Assembly: GCF_014905395.1 (NCBI RefSeq)
Contig: NZ_BNDT01000001.1
Span: forward strand, 124,001 to 188,000
Origin: Lactococcus taiwanensis
GTDB lineage: Bacteria > Bacillota > Bacilli > Lactobacillales > Streptococcaceae
Length of the DNA stretch: 64,000 nucleotides
Direction: 5' to 3'
In this document: piece after piece, positions 26,771-35,844 of the stretch
How positions within the stretch are numbered: the first letter of the stretch is position 1
Layout: the number at the start of each line of letters is the position of its first letter
Notes under the pieces: model-generated
What the model saw: the letters and a program-made list of their open reading frames with translations, nothing else
Databases searched by the model: none
What the model was told of the DNA's origin: nothing
Program-made: the position numbers and the translations under genes

Positions 26771-26843
26771 AAAAACTATTATAGCACGCGTTCTGAGTGA
26801 CGACGTTTACAAAAATATCCTCCAAAATAGGAAGAAAGAGCTA

Positions 26844-26872
26844 TTTACATTTTGACCAAAATTGACTATAAT
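26844..26872 (+). promoter_or_regulatory. Promoter of the mnmA leader / candidate sRNA
   Basis: -35 TTTACA (26844-26849), 17-bp spacer, consensus -10 TATAAT (26867-26872). Predicted start about 26879. Confidence 0.7.
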
Positions 26873-26890
26873 AAATAAGTTACCTATTAA

Positions 26891-26937
26891 ATTCAGCCTT
26901 CAACTGAAGTAACCTACAAAAATCAGCCTTCAACTGA
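26891..26937 (+). repeat. 30-bp-period tandem hairpin repeat
   Basis: TCAGCCTTCAACTGA occurs twice with a 30-bp period; each copy is an imperfect palindrome. Confidence 0.8.
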
Positions 26938-26967
26938 TATTTTGTCTAACTTGGGAAAAAGAAAGTG

Positions 26968-26987
26968 GACTGACGCAGAGGTCAGTT
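26968..26987. repeat. Dispersed palindrome used as a terminator stem
   Basis: ACTGAC-GCAGAG-GTCAGT, followed by tgtc and seven T. Confidence 0.8.
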
Positions 26988-27007
26988 GTCTTTTTTTAAA
27001 GTACATT

Positions 27008-27027
27008 TACTGACCACTCTGTCAGTC
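27008..27027. repeat. Dispersed palindrome in the mnmA leader
   Basis: TACTGAC-CACTCT-GTCAGTC, 20 bp after the previous copy and followed by a second T-rich tract (27034-27040), so a second possible terminator before mnmA. Confidence 0.8.
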
Positions 27028-27066
27028 ATTTCTTTTTTTCAAAATCAAAATAGAAAGAGATGGTGA

Positions 27067-28221
<1,155 letters not shown>

Positions 28222-28253
28222 GAAAAAACTCGTCACTAGTGACGAGTTTTTTC
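28222..28253. terminator. mnmA terminator
   Basis: Perfect 32-bp palindrome with A6 on the left and T6 on the right, centred on CACTAGTG; works in both directions. Confidence 0.9.
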
Positions 28254-28346
28254 ATGCTCAAATCGTAAAAAAGAGTATCTTTTTGTAGGATATAAAAAGA
28301 ATGTTATAATAATTTTATAATAAAATTATCATTTTAGGGGTGCGCT

Positions 28347-28886
28347 ATGATATTTAATTTAAAAAAGTTATTAATATTCTCTGTTATTCTATTAATAATC
28401 CCCAGTTTACTAGGGATTATGGCTAGCAGCAAAAATATCGCTCATGTCTCACAGGAAGATAATAAACTTCTCATAAAGTATAGCGAAAAAGAATTTACTC
28501 AAGTAGAATACGCCCAAATAAGAAACGGAGATTATTCTTCGTTAGAAGGAAACTGGATCAGCAGGGATAAGCACAATAGCACACGCCTAGCAGTCAATCA
28601 AGGGGTACTGATTTTTAATAATGTCCGGTATGTTCTTAGCTTGGCAGAGGGTCAAACGGGGGCAGCTCCTACCCTAAAGTGCCGCTCAGAAAAAGGCTAT
28701 CAAAATACAGCGAAACTTAGCTTTTATCCAGAAGGTGTCGTGATTCCCGTACGCTTAAAAGATGGAACCGTTGATTATTCGGGAACCCATGATCCGACAA
28801 ATCGGGGGGCAGATCGTCTTTTATTATCACAAACAATCTTAAGTGAAGAAGGTTTAAAAGAAAACGTTTGCTATCGAAAAAAATGA
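28347..28886 (+). CDS. Exported DUF6287-like protein
   Basis: 179 residues: one N-terminal membrane or signal segment (about 8-26) without a lipobox Cys, then an extracellular domain with D-Y-S-S-L-E-G-N-W, the motif that opens DUF6287 domains of streptococcal and lactococcal surface lipoproteins. The end is C-Y-R-K-K. The gene is preceded by a TATAAT and a 21-bp AT inverted repeat (about 28315-28335). It starts the AT-rich accessory stretch. Function unknown. Confidence 0.55.
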   Translation: MIFNLKKLLIFSVILLIIPSLLGIMASSKNIAHVSQEDNKLLIKYSEKEFTQVEYAQIRNGDYSSLEGNWISRDKHNSTRLAVNQGVLIFNNVRYVLSLAEGQTGAAPTLKCRSEKGYQNTAKLSFYPEGVVIPVRLKDGTVDYSGTHDPTNRGADRLLLSQTILSEEGLKENVCYRKK

Positions 28887-28977
28887 AAAATCAACTGTAT
28901 TTTGAGTTCATTAAAAAGACTCATAAATTTTTTATTATTTAACAAAGAAAAAGCTTTCCCTAAGCGATTTTTTATGG

Positions 28978-29020
28978 TATAATGTTTTGTAAGGCTGTGT
29001 ATCAGCCAAATTGTTGGAGG
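28978..29020 (+). promoter_or_regulatory. rpsA promoter, leader hairpin and distant ribosome site
   Basis: -10 TATAAT (28978-28983; weak -35 TTTCCC 17 bp upstream). The short leader has a GGCTG-TGTAT-CAGCC hairpin (28993-29007). GGAGG (29016-29020) is 14 nt from the ATG at 29035, unusually far. Confidence 0.55.
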
Positions 29021-29034
29021 AATTTTTTTTACAA

Positions 29035-30261
29035 ATGAACGAATTTGAAACACTATTAAACAGCGTTGAAGACGTTAAAGTACGCGACGTCGTTAAGGGC
29101 GAGATCCTTACAGTTGAAAACGGGCAAGCAACTGTTGCCATCGTAGGAACTGGTGTCGAAGGTGTCCTTACACTTCGCGAAATCACTAACGATAAAGATG
29201 CTGATATCAATACATTCGTTAAACCTGGTGATGTTCTTGACTTACTCGTAATTAAACAAATTGTCGGTAAAGAAGCTGAAGGTGCAAACGTATACCTCCT
29301 TTCATTGAAACGTCTTGAAGCTCGTAAAGCTTGGACTCAATTGGAAGGCAAAGAAGGCGAAATCGTAACAGTTAAAGTTACTAAAGACGTTAAAGGCGGA
29401 CTTTCAGTAGACTACAACGGTGTACGTGGATTTATCCCTGCCTCTATGATCGACACTTACTTCGTAAAAGATACTAAGAAATTTGTCGGCGAAGAAATTG
29501 AAGCTAAAATCATTGAAGTTAATGCATCTGAAAACCGCTTCATCCTTAGCCGTCGTGCAGTTGTTGAAGCTGAAGCTCTTGAACTTCGTAAAGAAGCTTT
29601 CGCACAACTTCAAGAAGGTGATATCGTTGAAGGTACTGTTTCACGCGTTACTAACTTCGGTGCTTTCGTTGACCTTGGTGGGATTGATGGTTTGGTTCAC
29701 GTATCTGAACTTTCACACAGCCGTATCAAACGTCCATCAGATGCTGTTAAACCTGGTGATGTGATTAACGTTAAAATCTTGAAACTCGATCCAGAAGCTG
29801 GACGTCTTTCACTCTCACTTAAAGCAACACAACCTGGACCATGGGAACAAGTTGAAGAAAAAGCACCAGTTGGTTCAACTGTTGAAGGTACAGTTAAACG
29901 TTTGACTGACTTTGGAGCCTTTGTTGAACTTTATCCAGGTGTTGAAGGACTTGTTCACGTTTCACAAATCTCTTGGGAACGCGTTGAAAATCCAAAAGAT
30001 GTTCTTAAAGTTGGTCAAGTTGTGAATGTAAAAGTTCTTGACGTAAAACCAGAAGAAGAACGTATTTCTCTTTCTATCAAAGCGCTTGAAGAAGCACCAG
30101 CTCGTCCAGCTCGTAACAACGACAACGACGGTGAAAAACGTGATCGCAAACCACGTGCACCACGCAAAGCTGCTAAACCTTCATACGATTTGCCTGAAAC
30201 ACAAGAAGGCTTCTCATTGGCTGATTTCCTTGGAGAAGACTTCGATATTAACGATTTGTAA
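29035..30261 (+). CDS. rpsA: Ribosomal protein S1 (RpsA)
   Basis: 408 residues with four S1 RNA-binding domains (about 15-85, 100-170, 190-258, 275-345). The last two carry the typical V-x-G-x-V-x-x-(V/L)-T-(N/D)-F-G-A-F-V and G-L-V-H-V-S patterns. A basic/acidic tail follows and ends in D-F-L-G-E-D-F. It helps mRNA bind the 30S subunit and promotes translation initiation. The start M-N-E-F-E-T at 29035 matches lactococcal homologues; an in-frame TTG upstream at 29011 lies before the ribosome site and is rejected. Codon use is that of a highly expressed gene. Confidence 0.95.
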   Translation: MNEFETLLNSVEDVKVRDVVKGEILTVENGQATVAIVGTGVEGVLTLREITNDKDADINTFVKPGDVLDLLVIKQIVGKEAEGANVYLLSLKRLEARKAWTQLEGKEGEIVTVKVTKDVKGGLSVDYNGVRGFIPASMIDTYFVKDTKKFVGEEIEAKIIEVNASENRFILSRRAVVEAEALELRKEAFAQLQEGDIVEGTVSRVTNFGAFVDLGGIDGLVHVSELSHSRIKRPSDAVKPGDVINVKILKLDPEAGRLSLSLKATQPGPWEQVEEKAPVGSTVEGTVKRLTDFGAFVELYPGVEGLVHVSQISWERVENPKDVLKVGQVVNVKVLDVKPEEERISLSIKALEEAPARPARNNDNDGEKRDRKPRAPRKAAKPSYDLPETQEGFSLADFLGEDFDINDL

Positions 30262-30283
30262 GAAAAATTCAAAAATATCCTCG

Positions 30284-30306
30284 AAAAGACCTTATAGGTC
30301 TTTTTT
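30284..30306 (+). terminator. rpsA terminator
   Basis: AAAAGACC / GGTCTTTT stem, T6 tail. Confidence 0.85.
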
Positions 30307-30361
30307 AGTTCACTAAAACCAATTTTGACTAGCACGATCTCTCACCGATTGTATGATAAGC

Positions 30362-30399
30362 AAAAAACGCCCGAATTATTAAGAAATCGGGCGTTTTTT
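30362..30399. terminator. Terminator between rpsA and the VOC gene
   Basis: 13-bp stem AAAAAACGCCCGA / TCGGGCGTTTTTT, 12-nt loop; A6/T6 flanks make it bidirectional. It serves the minus-strand VOC gene. Confidence 0.9.
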
Positions 30400-30790
30400 A
30401 TTCATGAAGTTCAAGAGGTAGACCATCTGGATCAAAGAAAAAAACCATTTTTTTATGAGTGATTTCATCATATCTAATCTCTTCAACTCGTACATCATTC
30501 TCTTTAAGGTATCGTACATCTTCTTCGATAGCTTGTGTTTTAAAAGCAAGATGTCTCAGACCTTTGGCTTCTGGAAAAGATACACGCTCGGGTGCATCAG
30601 GTTTTATAAATAATTCAATTTCAGTCTGATCGTTCATCATCAAATCTATTTTTATATCATTTTTCTCACCTCGTTTCGTTTCACGAATAATTTTGAAATT
30701 TAAAATTTCTGAATAAAATTTGAGACTCCGTTTATATTCACTACCAATAATGGCGATGTGATGAATCATATTAAAGTGATGTTTGTTCAT
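30398..30790 (-). CDS. VOC (glyoxalase-fold) family protein
   Basis: 130 residues forming two beta-alpha-beta-beta-beta units. The first has I-H-H-I-A-I near residues 9-14, the second G-L-R-H-L-A-F near 77-83 and L-P-L-E-L-H at the end; the H/E residues are the usual metal ligands. It resembles the SMU1112c/YaeR group of glyoxalase-like proteins of unknown substrate. AGGAGAACGA precedes the ATG. Confidence 0.85.
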   Translation of the reverse strand: MNKHHFNMIHHIAIIGSEYKRSLKFYSEILNFKIIRETKRGEKNDIKIDLMMNDQTEIELFIKPDAPERVSFPEAKGLRHLAFKTQAIEEDVRYLKENDVRVEEIRYDEITHKKMVFFFDPDGLPLELHE

Positions 30791-31383
30791 TCGTTCTCCT
30801 TTTTATAAGCTCCCAACAGTATTTTAACATATTGATTTTAGAAATAGTGACTCTTAGTTTTGGGTAGATAACACTAAGGAATCTTTAATAATTTTACAGG
30901 TCAATCTGAGTTAACTAACAGCAAAAGTTAGTAATAAAGTGGAGGAATATGCTCACGTCGAGAACGATATATAGTGTGTTCTATGCATGTTGAGCGATTT
31001 TAGAGGAAAATATGCACCCTTGCTCGGCTAAGCGAAGATAAAGCTGCTGAAGATTATCCTCCTCAAACTTCTTCGCTTCCTCGAAACTTTGGATATCGAT
31101 TAGGAGTTATTGGAGTGAGGATAGCTTGGAGAAGACACAAACTTCAATGATTCAGAGCATAATTGCCTTATACTTTACACGACTTCCTCTATGATAAAGG
31201 AAGCTTGTGCTACCGTTTACGTACTATCCAAAGTGGTTGGCTCGATTGGGCCAGCCAGTGAAAGCTCATTTCTAGTAAAGTAATTAATTTTTGTTAATTT
31301 ATTGCTTTTTAAACATTATTTTGATACTTTAGTCTAAAAGTTAATAATACAGGATATCAGTATTTGTATTCTAGGGAGAGAAA
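30791..31383. other. 593-bp gap with decayed coding sequence
   Basis: No intact gene. It holds an inverted repeat (TAACTAAC...GTTAGTAA, about 30911-30932), the pseudogene fragments listed at 30949-31261, and an AT-rich stretch leading to the gene at 31384. Confidence 0.6.
30949..31261 (+). pseudogene. Decayed secreted-protein gene with a ChW-like repeat remnant
   Basis: GTGGAGG precedes an ATG at 30949 that is stopped after 14 codons. Further on, 31163-31261 is open and ends L-R-T-I-Q-S-G-W-L-D-W-A-S-Q-stop, which fits the conserved core of clostridial hydrophobic W (ChW) repeats (Y-R-x-H-V-Q-x-x-G-W-L-x-W). An open 31001-31150 stretch in another frame is not recognised. I read the region as a degraded surface-protein gene. 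Confidence 0.4.
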
Positions 31384-31995
31384 ATGAAGAAGAAACTTAC
31401 CGTAGGCGTATTATCAGTGCTAGCTCTTTTAATTTTTACAGGCTACACTAATGGAAATGAGAAGGAAAAGAATAGTGAAGCCTCTAATAGGAGCATGCAA
31501 AACAAAAAGAGTTCCACTAAAAGTAAAGTGTCCCAGATAAGTAAGAGTGCAATTAGCAAATCACAAGCTAGCACAGCATCAAGCGAAAAAGTTACTTCTA
31601 CAGTCGTTAATAAACCAAGCCAAGTAAGCACGTCTCAAGTGGTAGAAAGTACAACTAACCAGGAAGTAGTTTCACCGCCAAGTGAACTTCTCTCTTCCTC
31701 AGTCATCAGTAGTGAACCAGCTCAAAGTTCCTCGCAAGTTATTCAAAGCACCACGACTACAATTAGTAATGAACCAATAAACCAAGCGCAAAATCAAGAT
31801 TACTATCCAGAAATTAAAAAAGTTTGGCAGGATGAATTGAATTATATTAATTCAATCACAGATCCACATTTAAAACAAGCTGTCCAAACACCAGAAGCTG
31901 CAGCGACTTCCGAAGCTACTTTCCTCTTGGGCACCCATCCTGAAGATAGTACAATTATCAATGAAAGTTTGAAAAAAGTTCTGTCAGGAGAATAA
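31384..31995 (+). CDS. Secreted Ser/Thr-rich protein with a lost lipobox
   Basis: 203 residues. The N-terminus is a lipoprotein-type signal (M-K-K-K-L, then V-L-A-L-L-I-F-T-G), but where the lipobox Cys should be there is Tyr (codon TAC; TGC would restore T-G-C). A low-complexity Ser/Thr/Gln/Val spacer (about 30-130) follows, then a short helical domain with D-Y-Y-P-E-I-K-K-V-W near 140. GGGAGAG precedes the ATG. It may still be secreted or anchored by its signal. No known function. Confidence 0.6.
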   Translation: MKKKLTVGVLSVLALLIFTGYTNGNEKEKNSEASNRSMQNKKSSTKSKVSQISKSAISKSQASTASSEKVTSTVVNKPSQVSTSQVVESTTNQEVVSPPSELLSSSVISSEPAQSSSQVIQSTTTTISNEPINQAQNQDYYPEIKKVWQDELNYINSITDPHLKQAVQTPEAAATSEATFLLGTHPEDSTIINESLKKVLSGE

Positions 31996-32130
31996 GTAGA
32001 TAACTATTGATGACAATCATACTTTATGGCATCATGTGTGTACCGCAAAGTAAAGAGAAAGGACTCGCTGTATCAAGTCCTATTGTGTCCGATTAAATGT
32101 CTGTATCAATAATAAGTCAAAGAGCTGAAA

Positions 32131-32153
32131 AAAGACCTCCGTTGGAGGTCTTT
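32131..32153 (-). terminator. Terminator of the GlsB-like gene
   Basis: 10-bp stem AAAGACCTCC / GGAGGTCTTT, 3-nt loop. Read on the minus strand it runs into six T, so it ends the gene at 32265. Confidence 0.8.
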
Positions 32154-32264
32154 AATGGAATTTTGTTTTCGTTTTACCGAAATTTTCATTTATAAATTTA
32201 TAAATCTATTATTACATGATGTTATTACAAAAAATTATAAAGTATCGCTTTTGAATTTTTTCTC

Positions 32265-32507
32265 TTAATGCTTTACTTTAGCTAAAACGAAAGATACGAT
32301 TAACACGACGATCACTGCCCCAATGATTGAAGGAATGAGTGCCATACCAGCAAGTGAAGGACCCCATGTTCCGAGGAGAGATTGTCCTACAAAAGAACCA
32401 ACAAGACCAGCTAAAATATTAGCAATCCAACCCATTGAGCCTCCCTTGTTAGTGAGTGCTCCTGCAATCACACCAATAATAGCTCCTACTATTAACGACC
32501 AAATCAT
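32265..32507 (-). CDS. GlsB/YeaQ/YmgE-type small membrane protein
   Basis: 80 residues, three membrane segments rich in Gly: W-S-L-I-V-G-A-I-I-G-x-I-A-G near the start, G-G-S-M-G-W-I-A-N-I-L-A-G-L-V-G in the middle. This is the transglycosylase-associated/stress-response family often linked to envelope stress. I chose the ATG at 32507 because AGAGGT lies 7 nt upstream; an earlier in-frame start at 32537 lacks a ribosome site. Confidence 0.85.
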   Translation of the reverse strand: MIWSLIVGAIIGVIAGALTNKGGSMGWIANILAGLVGSFVGQSLLGTWGPSLAGMALIPSIIGAVIVVLIVSFVLAKVKH

Positions 32508-32701
32508 AAAATACCTCTTTCTAGTATGCTTTTGCATACATGTTATAGTAATACTTTAGCATATTAAATACGACTATTCAAAAAAACTGTCTCGAAAATA
32601 AGAACAATTCTTATTTTATAACGTTTTTTTCTAATCATGATGTAACATTTTCATTTCTAATGGATAACTTGAAAGTTATTTAGAATGATATAACGATATG
32701 G

Positions 32702-32707
32702 TATAAT
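32702..32707 (+). promoter_or_regulatory. -10 element directly before the esterase start
   Basis: TATAAT ends 6 nt before the ATG at 32714 and there is no ribosome site between, so transcription may start at the ATG. The -35 is weak. Confidence 0.4.
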
Positions 32708-32713
32708 AAAAAA

Positions 32714-33709
32714 ATGAAAAAGATCTTATTTAGAAGTGTTTTAGGGTTATTTGGGATATTAATTCTAATTGTGTTTGCTTTTTATATTTCACCTAAGCCT
32801 GGAGCAATACTCATCAGACATTTGTTTAATTCTGAAGTAAAAATTACTGATAAAGTATCTTTTAATAGAGCGAAAGCTAATGTTGAAGTTACTTATAACC
32901 AGCATTATGATTCGGATTTTAAAGATAATACCTATGATCTATATCTTCCTAAGAATAACAACCAACGGTTACCAGTATTGATTTGGGTGCATGGGGGTGG
33001 TTATGTAGGTGGAGATAAAGAAGGGGTGAAAGAATTTGCGACAAGACTAGCTTCTGATGCAAAGATAGCAGTAGTGTCTATGAATTATGAAAAAGCTCCT
33101 GAATCAAAATATCCTAATCAGTTACGCCAAGTTAGCGAATTGGTAAAGACTCTAAAAAATGAAAAACTTTCTAAGCTAAAGCTCAATAATATTATCTTAG
33201 GAGGAGATAGCGCAGGTGCTCAGATTGCGTTGCAGTTTGCTTTGACTCAAACTAATGAACAATATAGAGACAGTTTAAAAGTTCCTCAACTGATTAAAAG
33301 AGAGGGAATTAAAGCAACGATATCCTATTGTGGGCCGATAAACTTAGAACAATTAAAGAATACGAAGACCTCAAGTAATTTTATGAAGTTTTTTGTGAGA
33401 ACAGTCGCTTGGTCTGAATTAGGGATTAAGAACTGGAAAACAAGCTCTCAGCTAAAACAAGCGAGTTTAGTTAAGCATCTTACAAGTGAATTTCCTCCGA
33501 CTTATATTACGGATGGGAATGCCTATTCCTTCCAAGAGCAGGGATTAACATTTAAAGATAAGTTAAAACAACTTTCAGTACCTGTCCAAAGTTTGTTCTT
33601 TAATAAAACTAAGAAAGAAATTACTCATGAATACCAATTTGATTACTCTAAATCAGAAGCAAAGGATTGCTACGTCCAAACACTAAACTTCATAAATCAA
33701 TACAAATAG
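32714..33709 (+). CDS. Membrane-anchored alpha/beta hydrolase (HSL-like esterase)
   Basis: 331 residues: an N-terminal membrane helix (about 7-25), then a hydrolase domain with the oxyanion motif W-V-H-G-G-G-Y-V-G-G-D near 93-103, nucleophile G-G-D-S-A-G near 150-155 and a C-terminal T-H-E-Y region supplying the likely His. This fits the hormone-sensitive-lipase/BD-FAE esterase group. No ribosome site is visible. AT-rich; neighbours are unrelated. Substrate unknown. Confidence 0.8.
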   Translation: MKKILFRSVLGLFGILILIVFAFYISPKPGAILIRHLFNSEVKITDKVSFNRAKANVEVTYNQHYDSDFKDNTYDLYLPKNNNQRLPVLIWVHGGGYVGGDKEGVKEFATRLASDAKIAVVSMNYEKAPESKYPNQLRQVSELVKTLKNEKLSKLKLNNIILGGDSAGAQIALQFALTQTNEQYRDSLKVPQLIKREGIKATISYCGPINLEQLKNTKTSSNFMKFFVRTVAWSELGIKNWKTSSQLKQASLVKHLTSEFPPTYITDGNAYSFQEQGLTFKDKLKQLSVPVQSLFFNKTKKEITHEYQFDYSKSEAKDCYVQTLNFINQYK

Positions 33710-33873
33710 AAAGTACACTGTCATACTTTCCGAATCTCTGACAGTATAAAATGTCTACCAAATTAGCTTTACATGGGGAGATAGTAATAAAACTTACTTA
33801 ATAATGGTACATCTATTCTCAATGATTTTTTCAATAAGTTTGAGGATTTTTACTTAATCTATAAGTAAATAAT

Positions 33874-33915
33874 TTTAAATATAAAAAGAGCCTGGTAGCT
33901 CTTTTTATATTTAAA
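33874..33915. terminator. Bidirectional terminator between esterase and rgg
   Basis: Perfect 18-bp arms (33874-33891 with 33898-33915) around loop CTGGTA, with T-rich ends both ways. Confidence 0.9.
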
Positions 33916-33925
33916 CCTACGAATG

Positions 33926-34747
33926 TTAACTAATATCCAAATTTAGCATGTGCTGATAGTAATTTGCTATTTCATGCTTTTCTAGATTACTAAAGATATC
34001 TAGGGCTACTTGAATTTGTTGATAACCTTTTTTAGTATCTTTAAAACAATAATTCCAATAACCCAATGTCAGATTTCTAAGATTTTGATTGAAAAGTGTA
34101 TGCTCTAAATGGTAATTGTCTATGCAGTCGATAATATACTTTGCTGAATCCAAATAACCGCGCGAGCTAAAAAGTATGCTTGCTCTGTAAGCCACTTTAA
34201 GAAAGCAATTTCGATATTTTTCTGACGCAAAAAGTGGGTGTTTTTCTATAAGAAAAGAATTTATTATAATTTGTAACTCTCGAGCACTAAAATTTTTTAG
34301 TGTGAAATAAAAAATATTAAGTTCAGTAAGACCCCAAATATTTATAGAAAAAAGATATTCTATGATTTGTTCAGCCTCTTCATGGTTTAGGGATTTATAA
34401 AGTGACTTAGCAGAAAGCGCAAGAAGATGAAAGTTCAGTTGTTCAGCTTTATCGGAAAGATTTATTAATTCTTCTTTATCTCCAATTATTTCTGCATGTT
34501 CTATATCTGCAATAATAGACTCTTTATCATTTATCAAGAAATTATTTAGAAACTGTTCATATTCTTCTAAAGAAGTTCCCAATTCGTGTAAAGCTATCAC
34601 GACGCGATCAAAACCCATCATAGATTCTCCACGCTCAAATTTTGCTAAAGTTGCTTTTGAAATTCCTAATTTTTCAAAATGATATATAGGAAATTTTCTT
34701 TGCTTCCTTAGAGTTCTGAATATATCACCATATTTTTTATAAGCCAC
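33926..34747 (-). CDS. Rgg/GadR/MutR family transcriptional regulator
   Basis: 273 residues: an N-terminal XRE-type HTH (about 5-60; F-R-T-L-R-K-Q-R-K, G-I-S-K-A-T-L-A-K-F-E-R-G) and a C-terminal helical repeat domain as in Rgg proteins, which often respond to short hydrophobic peptides. The start is GTG, 8 nt after AGGAGG. I searched both flanks for a peptide pheromone gene and found none convincing. Targets are unknown; the YitT-like and small genes upstream on the same strand are candidates. Confidence 0.85.
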   Translation of the reverse strand: MAYKKYGDIFRTLRKQRKFPIYHFEKLGISKATLAKFERGESMMGFDRVVIALHELGTSLEEYEQFLNNFLINDKESIIADIEHAEIIGDKEELINLSDKAEQLNFHLLALSAKSLYKSLNHEEAEQIIEYLFSINIWGLTELNIFYFTLKNFSARELQIIINSFLIEKHPLFASEKYRNCFLKVAYRASILFSSRGYLDSAKYIIDCIDNYHLEHTLFNQNLRNLTLGYWNYCFKDTKKGYQQIQVALDIFSNLEKHEIANYYQHMLNLDIS

Positions 34748-34861
34748 TTACGGACCTCCTAATATTTAAACTATGAATTATAAAATAATATTATTTCTTA
34801 AATTTGTCAATATACATTTCTCTTCCTAATTTTATAAAAGGGTAGAGAGTTACTACTAAGT

Positions 34862-35191
34862 TCATAATAATGAATGATTTTCCACGACACTAATCGAGAC
34901 CCTAGGAGAACTTGCAGAGGGTAGTGGGGTGAGGGATTCTATCAATTTTTGTAGAGCTTCCAATGCTGGAAATAATCGTCTCATATTAAATTCCCCTGGA
35001 TCTGTAAAAATCTGAATATTTACAAAATTCCTTTCTCCGCTGTCATCAGAGATACATTCTTTGTCGATTTCATGAATGAAACATACGACTTTATAAGTTG
35101 TAAATTGTTGAAAAGTCTGCGCTACAGTCTGAGCGAGTTCCCTTTTCATTTCGAGTTCGTACTTAGTCATATATACATTTATCGTAAGCAT
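34862..35191 (-). CDS. Hypothetical protein, tautomerase-like N-terminus
   Basis: 109 residues. The opening (L-T-I-N-V-Y-M-T-K-Y-E-L-E-M-K-R-E-L-A) has the beta-strand then helix pattern of tautomerase/MIF-fold proteins, but there is no N-terminal Pro after Met. GGAGAG precedes the ATG. It starts 10 nt after the YitT-like gene and is probably co-transcribed. Function unknown. Confidence 0.5.
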   Translation of the reverse strand: MLTINVYMTKYELEMKRELAQTVAQTFQQFTTYKVVCFIHEIDKECISDDSGERNFVNIQIFTDPGEFNMRRLFPALEALQKLIESLTPLPSASSPRVSISVVENHSLL

Positions 35192-35201
35192 ATGTCTCTC
35201 C

Positions 35202-35807
35202 TTACTGTTCTAGTATAGTTCTTAGATCTACCAGTGAGTCACTTTCGATAATAAAATACAAAACTTTAGAAGAGACATATACTGATATTATTGTGAGAAG
35301 GGTACGATCAACTCCTAAAAAAATACTTGAAGGAATAATTACCGAAAGATCTGAAATTAGTAGCCCATAACTTTTTTTTAATTTAAACTTCATTTCCAAT
35401 ATCTTTGCAATCATACTTCCACTAGCAGAAGTTGCATTACCTAGATAAACAAGTGCGATTCCTCCTCCCATAAAGCTACCAGCTAAGATAGATGCTAAGA
35501 TAGGATAAGTGACGGTAAGGTGTATGGGAGCCATAAAGTTTAAAAAAAGGGTGCTTATTATGACGACTAGACAAGTTTTTAAAATAAGTGATTTGCTGAA
35601 ATAACGATACCCGACGGTAATTATTATAGTATTTAATACGAGATTACTTATACTTGCCGGGATATTGAATAGGTAGACACCCATAGCCGATAAACCTGGG
35701 ACTCCTCCCTCTCCCAAATTGTTAGGAATGGCGAGACAATTTATTGAAAATGCAATAGATGCAGCACCAAGAATTATAATCAGATATTCTTTAATAATTT
35801 TTTTCAT
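35202..35807 (-). CDS. YitT family membrane protein (short form)
   Basis: 201 residues with five to six membrane segments. The YitT/DUF161 pattern is visible: P-N-N-L-G-E-G-G-V-P-G-L-S near 28-40 and G-G-G-I-A-L-V-Y-L-G-N-A-T-S-A-S-G near 115-131. The C-terminal DUF2179 domain of full-length YitT proteins (about 280 residues) is missing. The ribosome site AGGAGG is 31 nt from the ATG, but a 7-bp hairpin fills the gap. Transport role unknown. Confidence 0.8.
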   Translation of the reverse strand: MKKIIKEYLIIILGAASIAFSINCLAIPNNLGEGGVPGLSAMGVYLFNIPASISNLVLNTIIITVGYRYFSKSLILKTCLVVIISTLFLNFMAPIHLTVTYPILASILAGSFMGGGIALVYLGNATSASGSMIAKILEMKFKLKKSYGLLISDLSVIIPSSIFLGVDRTLLTIISVYVSSKVLYFIIESDSLVDLRTILEQ

Positions 35808-35813
35808 ATTTTA

Positions 35814-35844
35814 AAACTAGAAGTAAGTTTACTAGTTTCCTCCT
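35814..35844 (-). promoter_or_regulatory. Structured ribosome-site spacer of the YitT gene
   Basis: Minus strand order: AGGAGG (35839-35844), then AAACTAG (35832-35838), 11-nt loop, CTAGTTT (35814-35820), then the ATG at 35807 six nt later. Folding would bring the ribosome site near the start. Confidence 0.5.

Larger units (their letters stand above)
26879..26997 (+). ncRNA. Candidate small RNA or attenuator leader upstream of mnmA
   Basis: About 119 nt. Two units exactly 30 bp apart (26891-26907, 26921-26937) each form a TCAG-CCTTCAA-CTGA hairpin with the identical 7-nt loop CCUUCAA; the first is closed further by GTTAC/GTAAC. The third hairpin is a copy of the dispersed palindrome (ACTGAC-GCAGAG-GTCAGT), extended by AAAG/CTTT and ending in T7, so it acts as a terminator. 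The loops are complementary to AAGG ribosome-site cores. It could be a trans-acting sRNA or an attenuator for mnmA, whose start is 75 nt further on. Confidence 0.5.

Noticed and set aside
26880..26940. CRISPR-like array upstream of mnmA
   Set aside because: Only two 15-bp units, and they form hairpins in a leader; no spacers or cas genes.
33716..33760. ACTGTCA/TGACAGT inverted repeat after the esterase as a member of the dispersed family
   Set aside because: Arms differ (ACTGTCA rather than ACTGAC) and the loop is 15 nt.
33800..33860. 17-codon hydrophobic ORF downstream of the esterase, considered as an Rgg peptide
   Set aside because: No ribosome site at usable distance and the sequence does not resemble known short hydrophobic peptides.
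34768..34830. Short hydrophobic ORF divergent from rgg, considered as a pheromone gene
   Set aside because: About 18 codons starting M-N-Y-K-I-I-L-F-L, but no ribosome site and no typical pheromone C-terminus.
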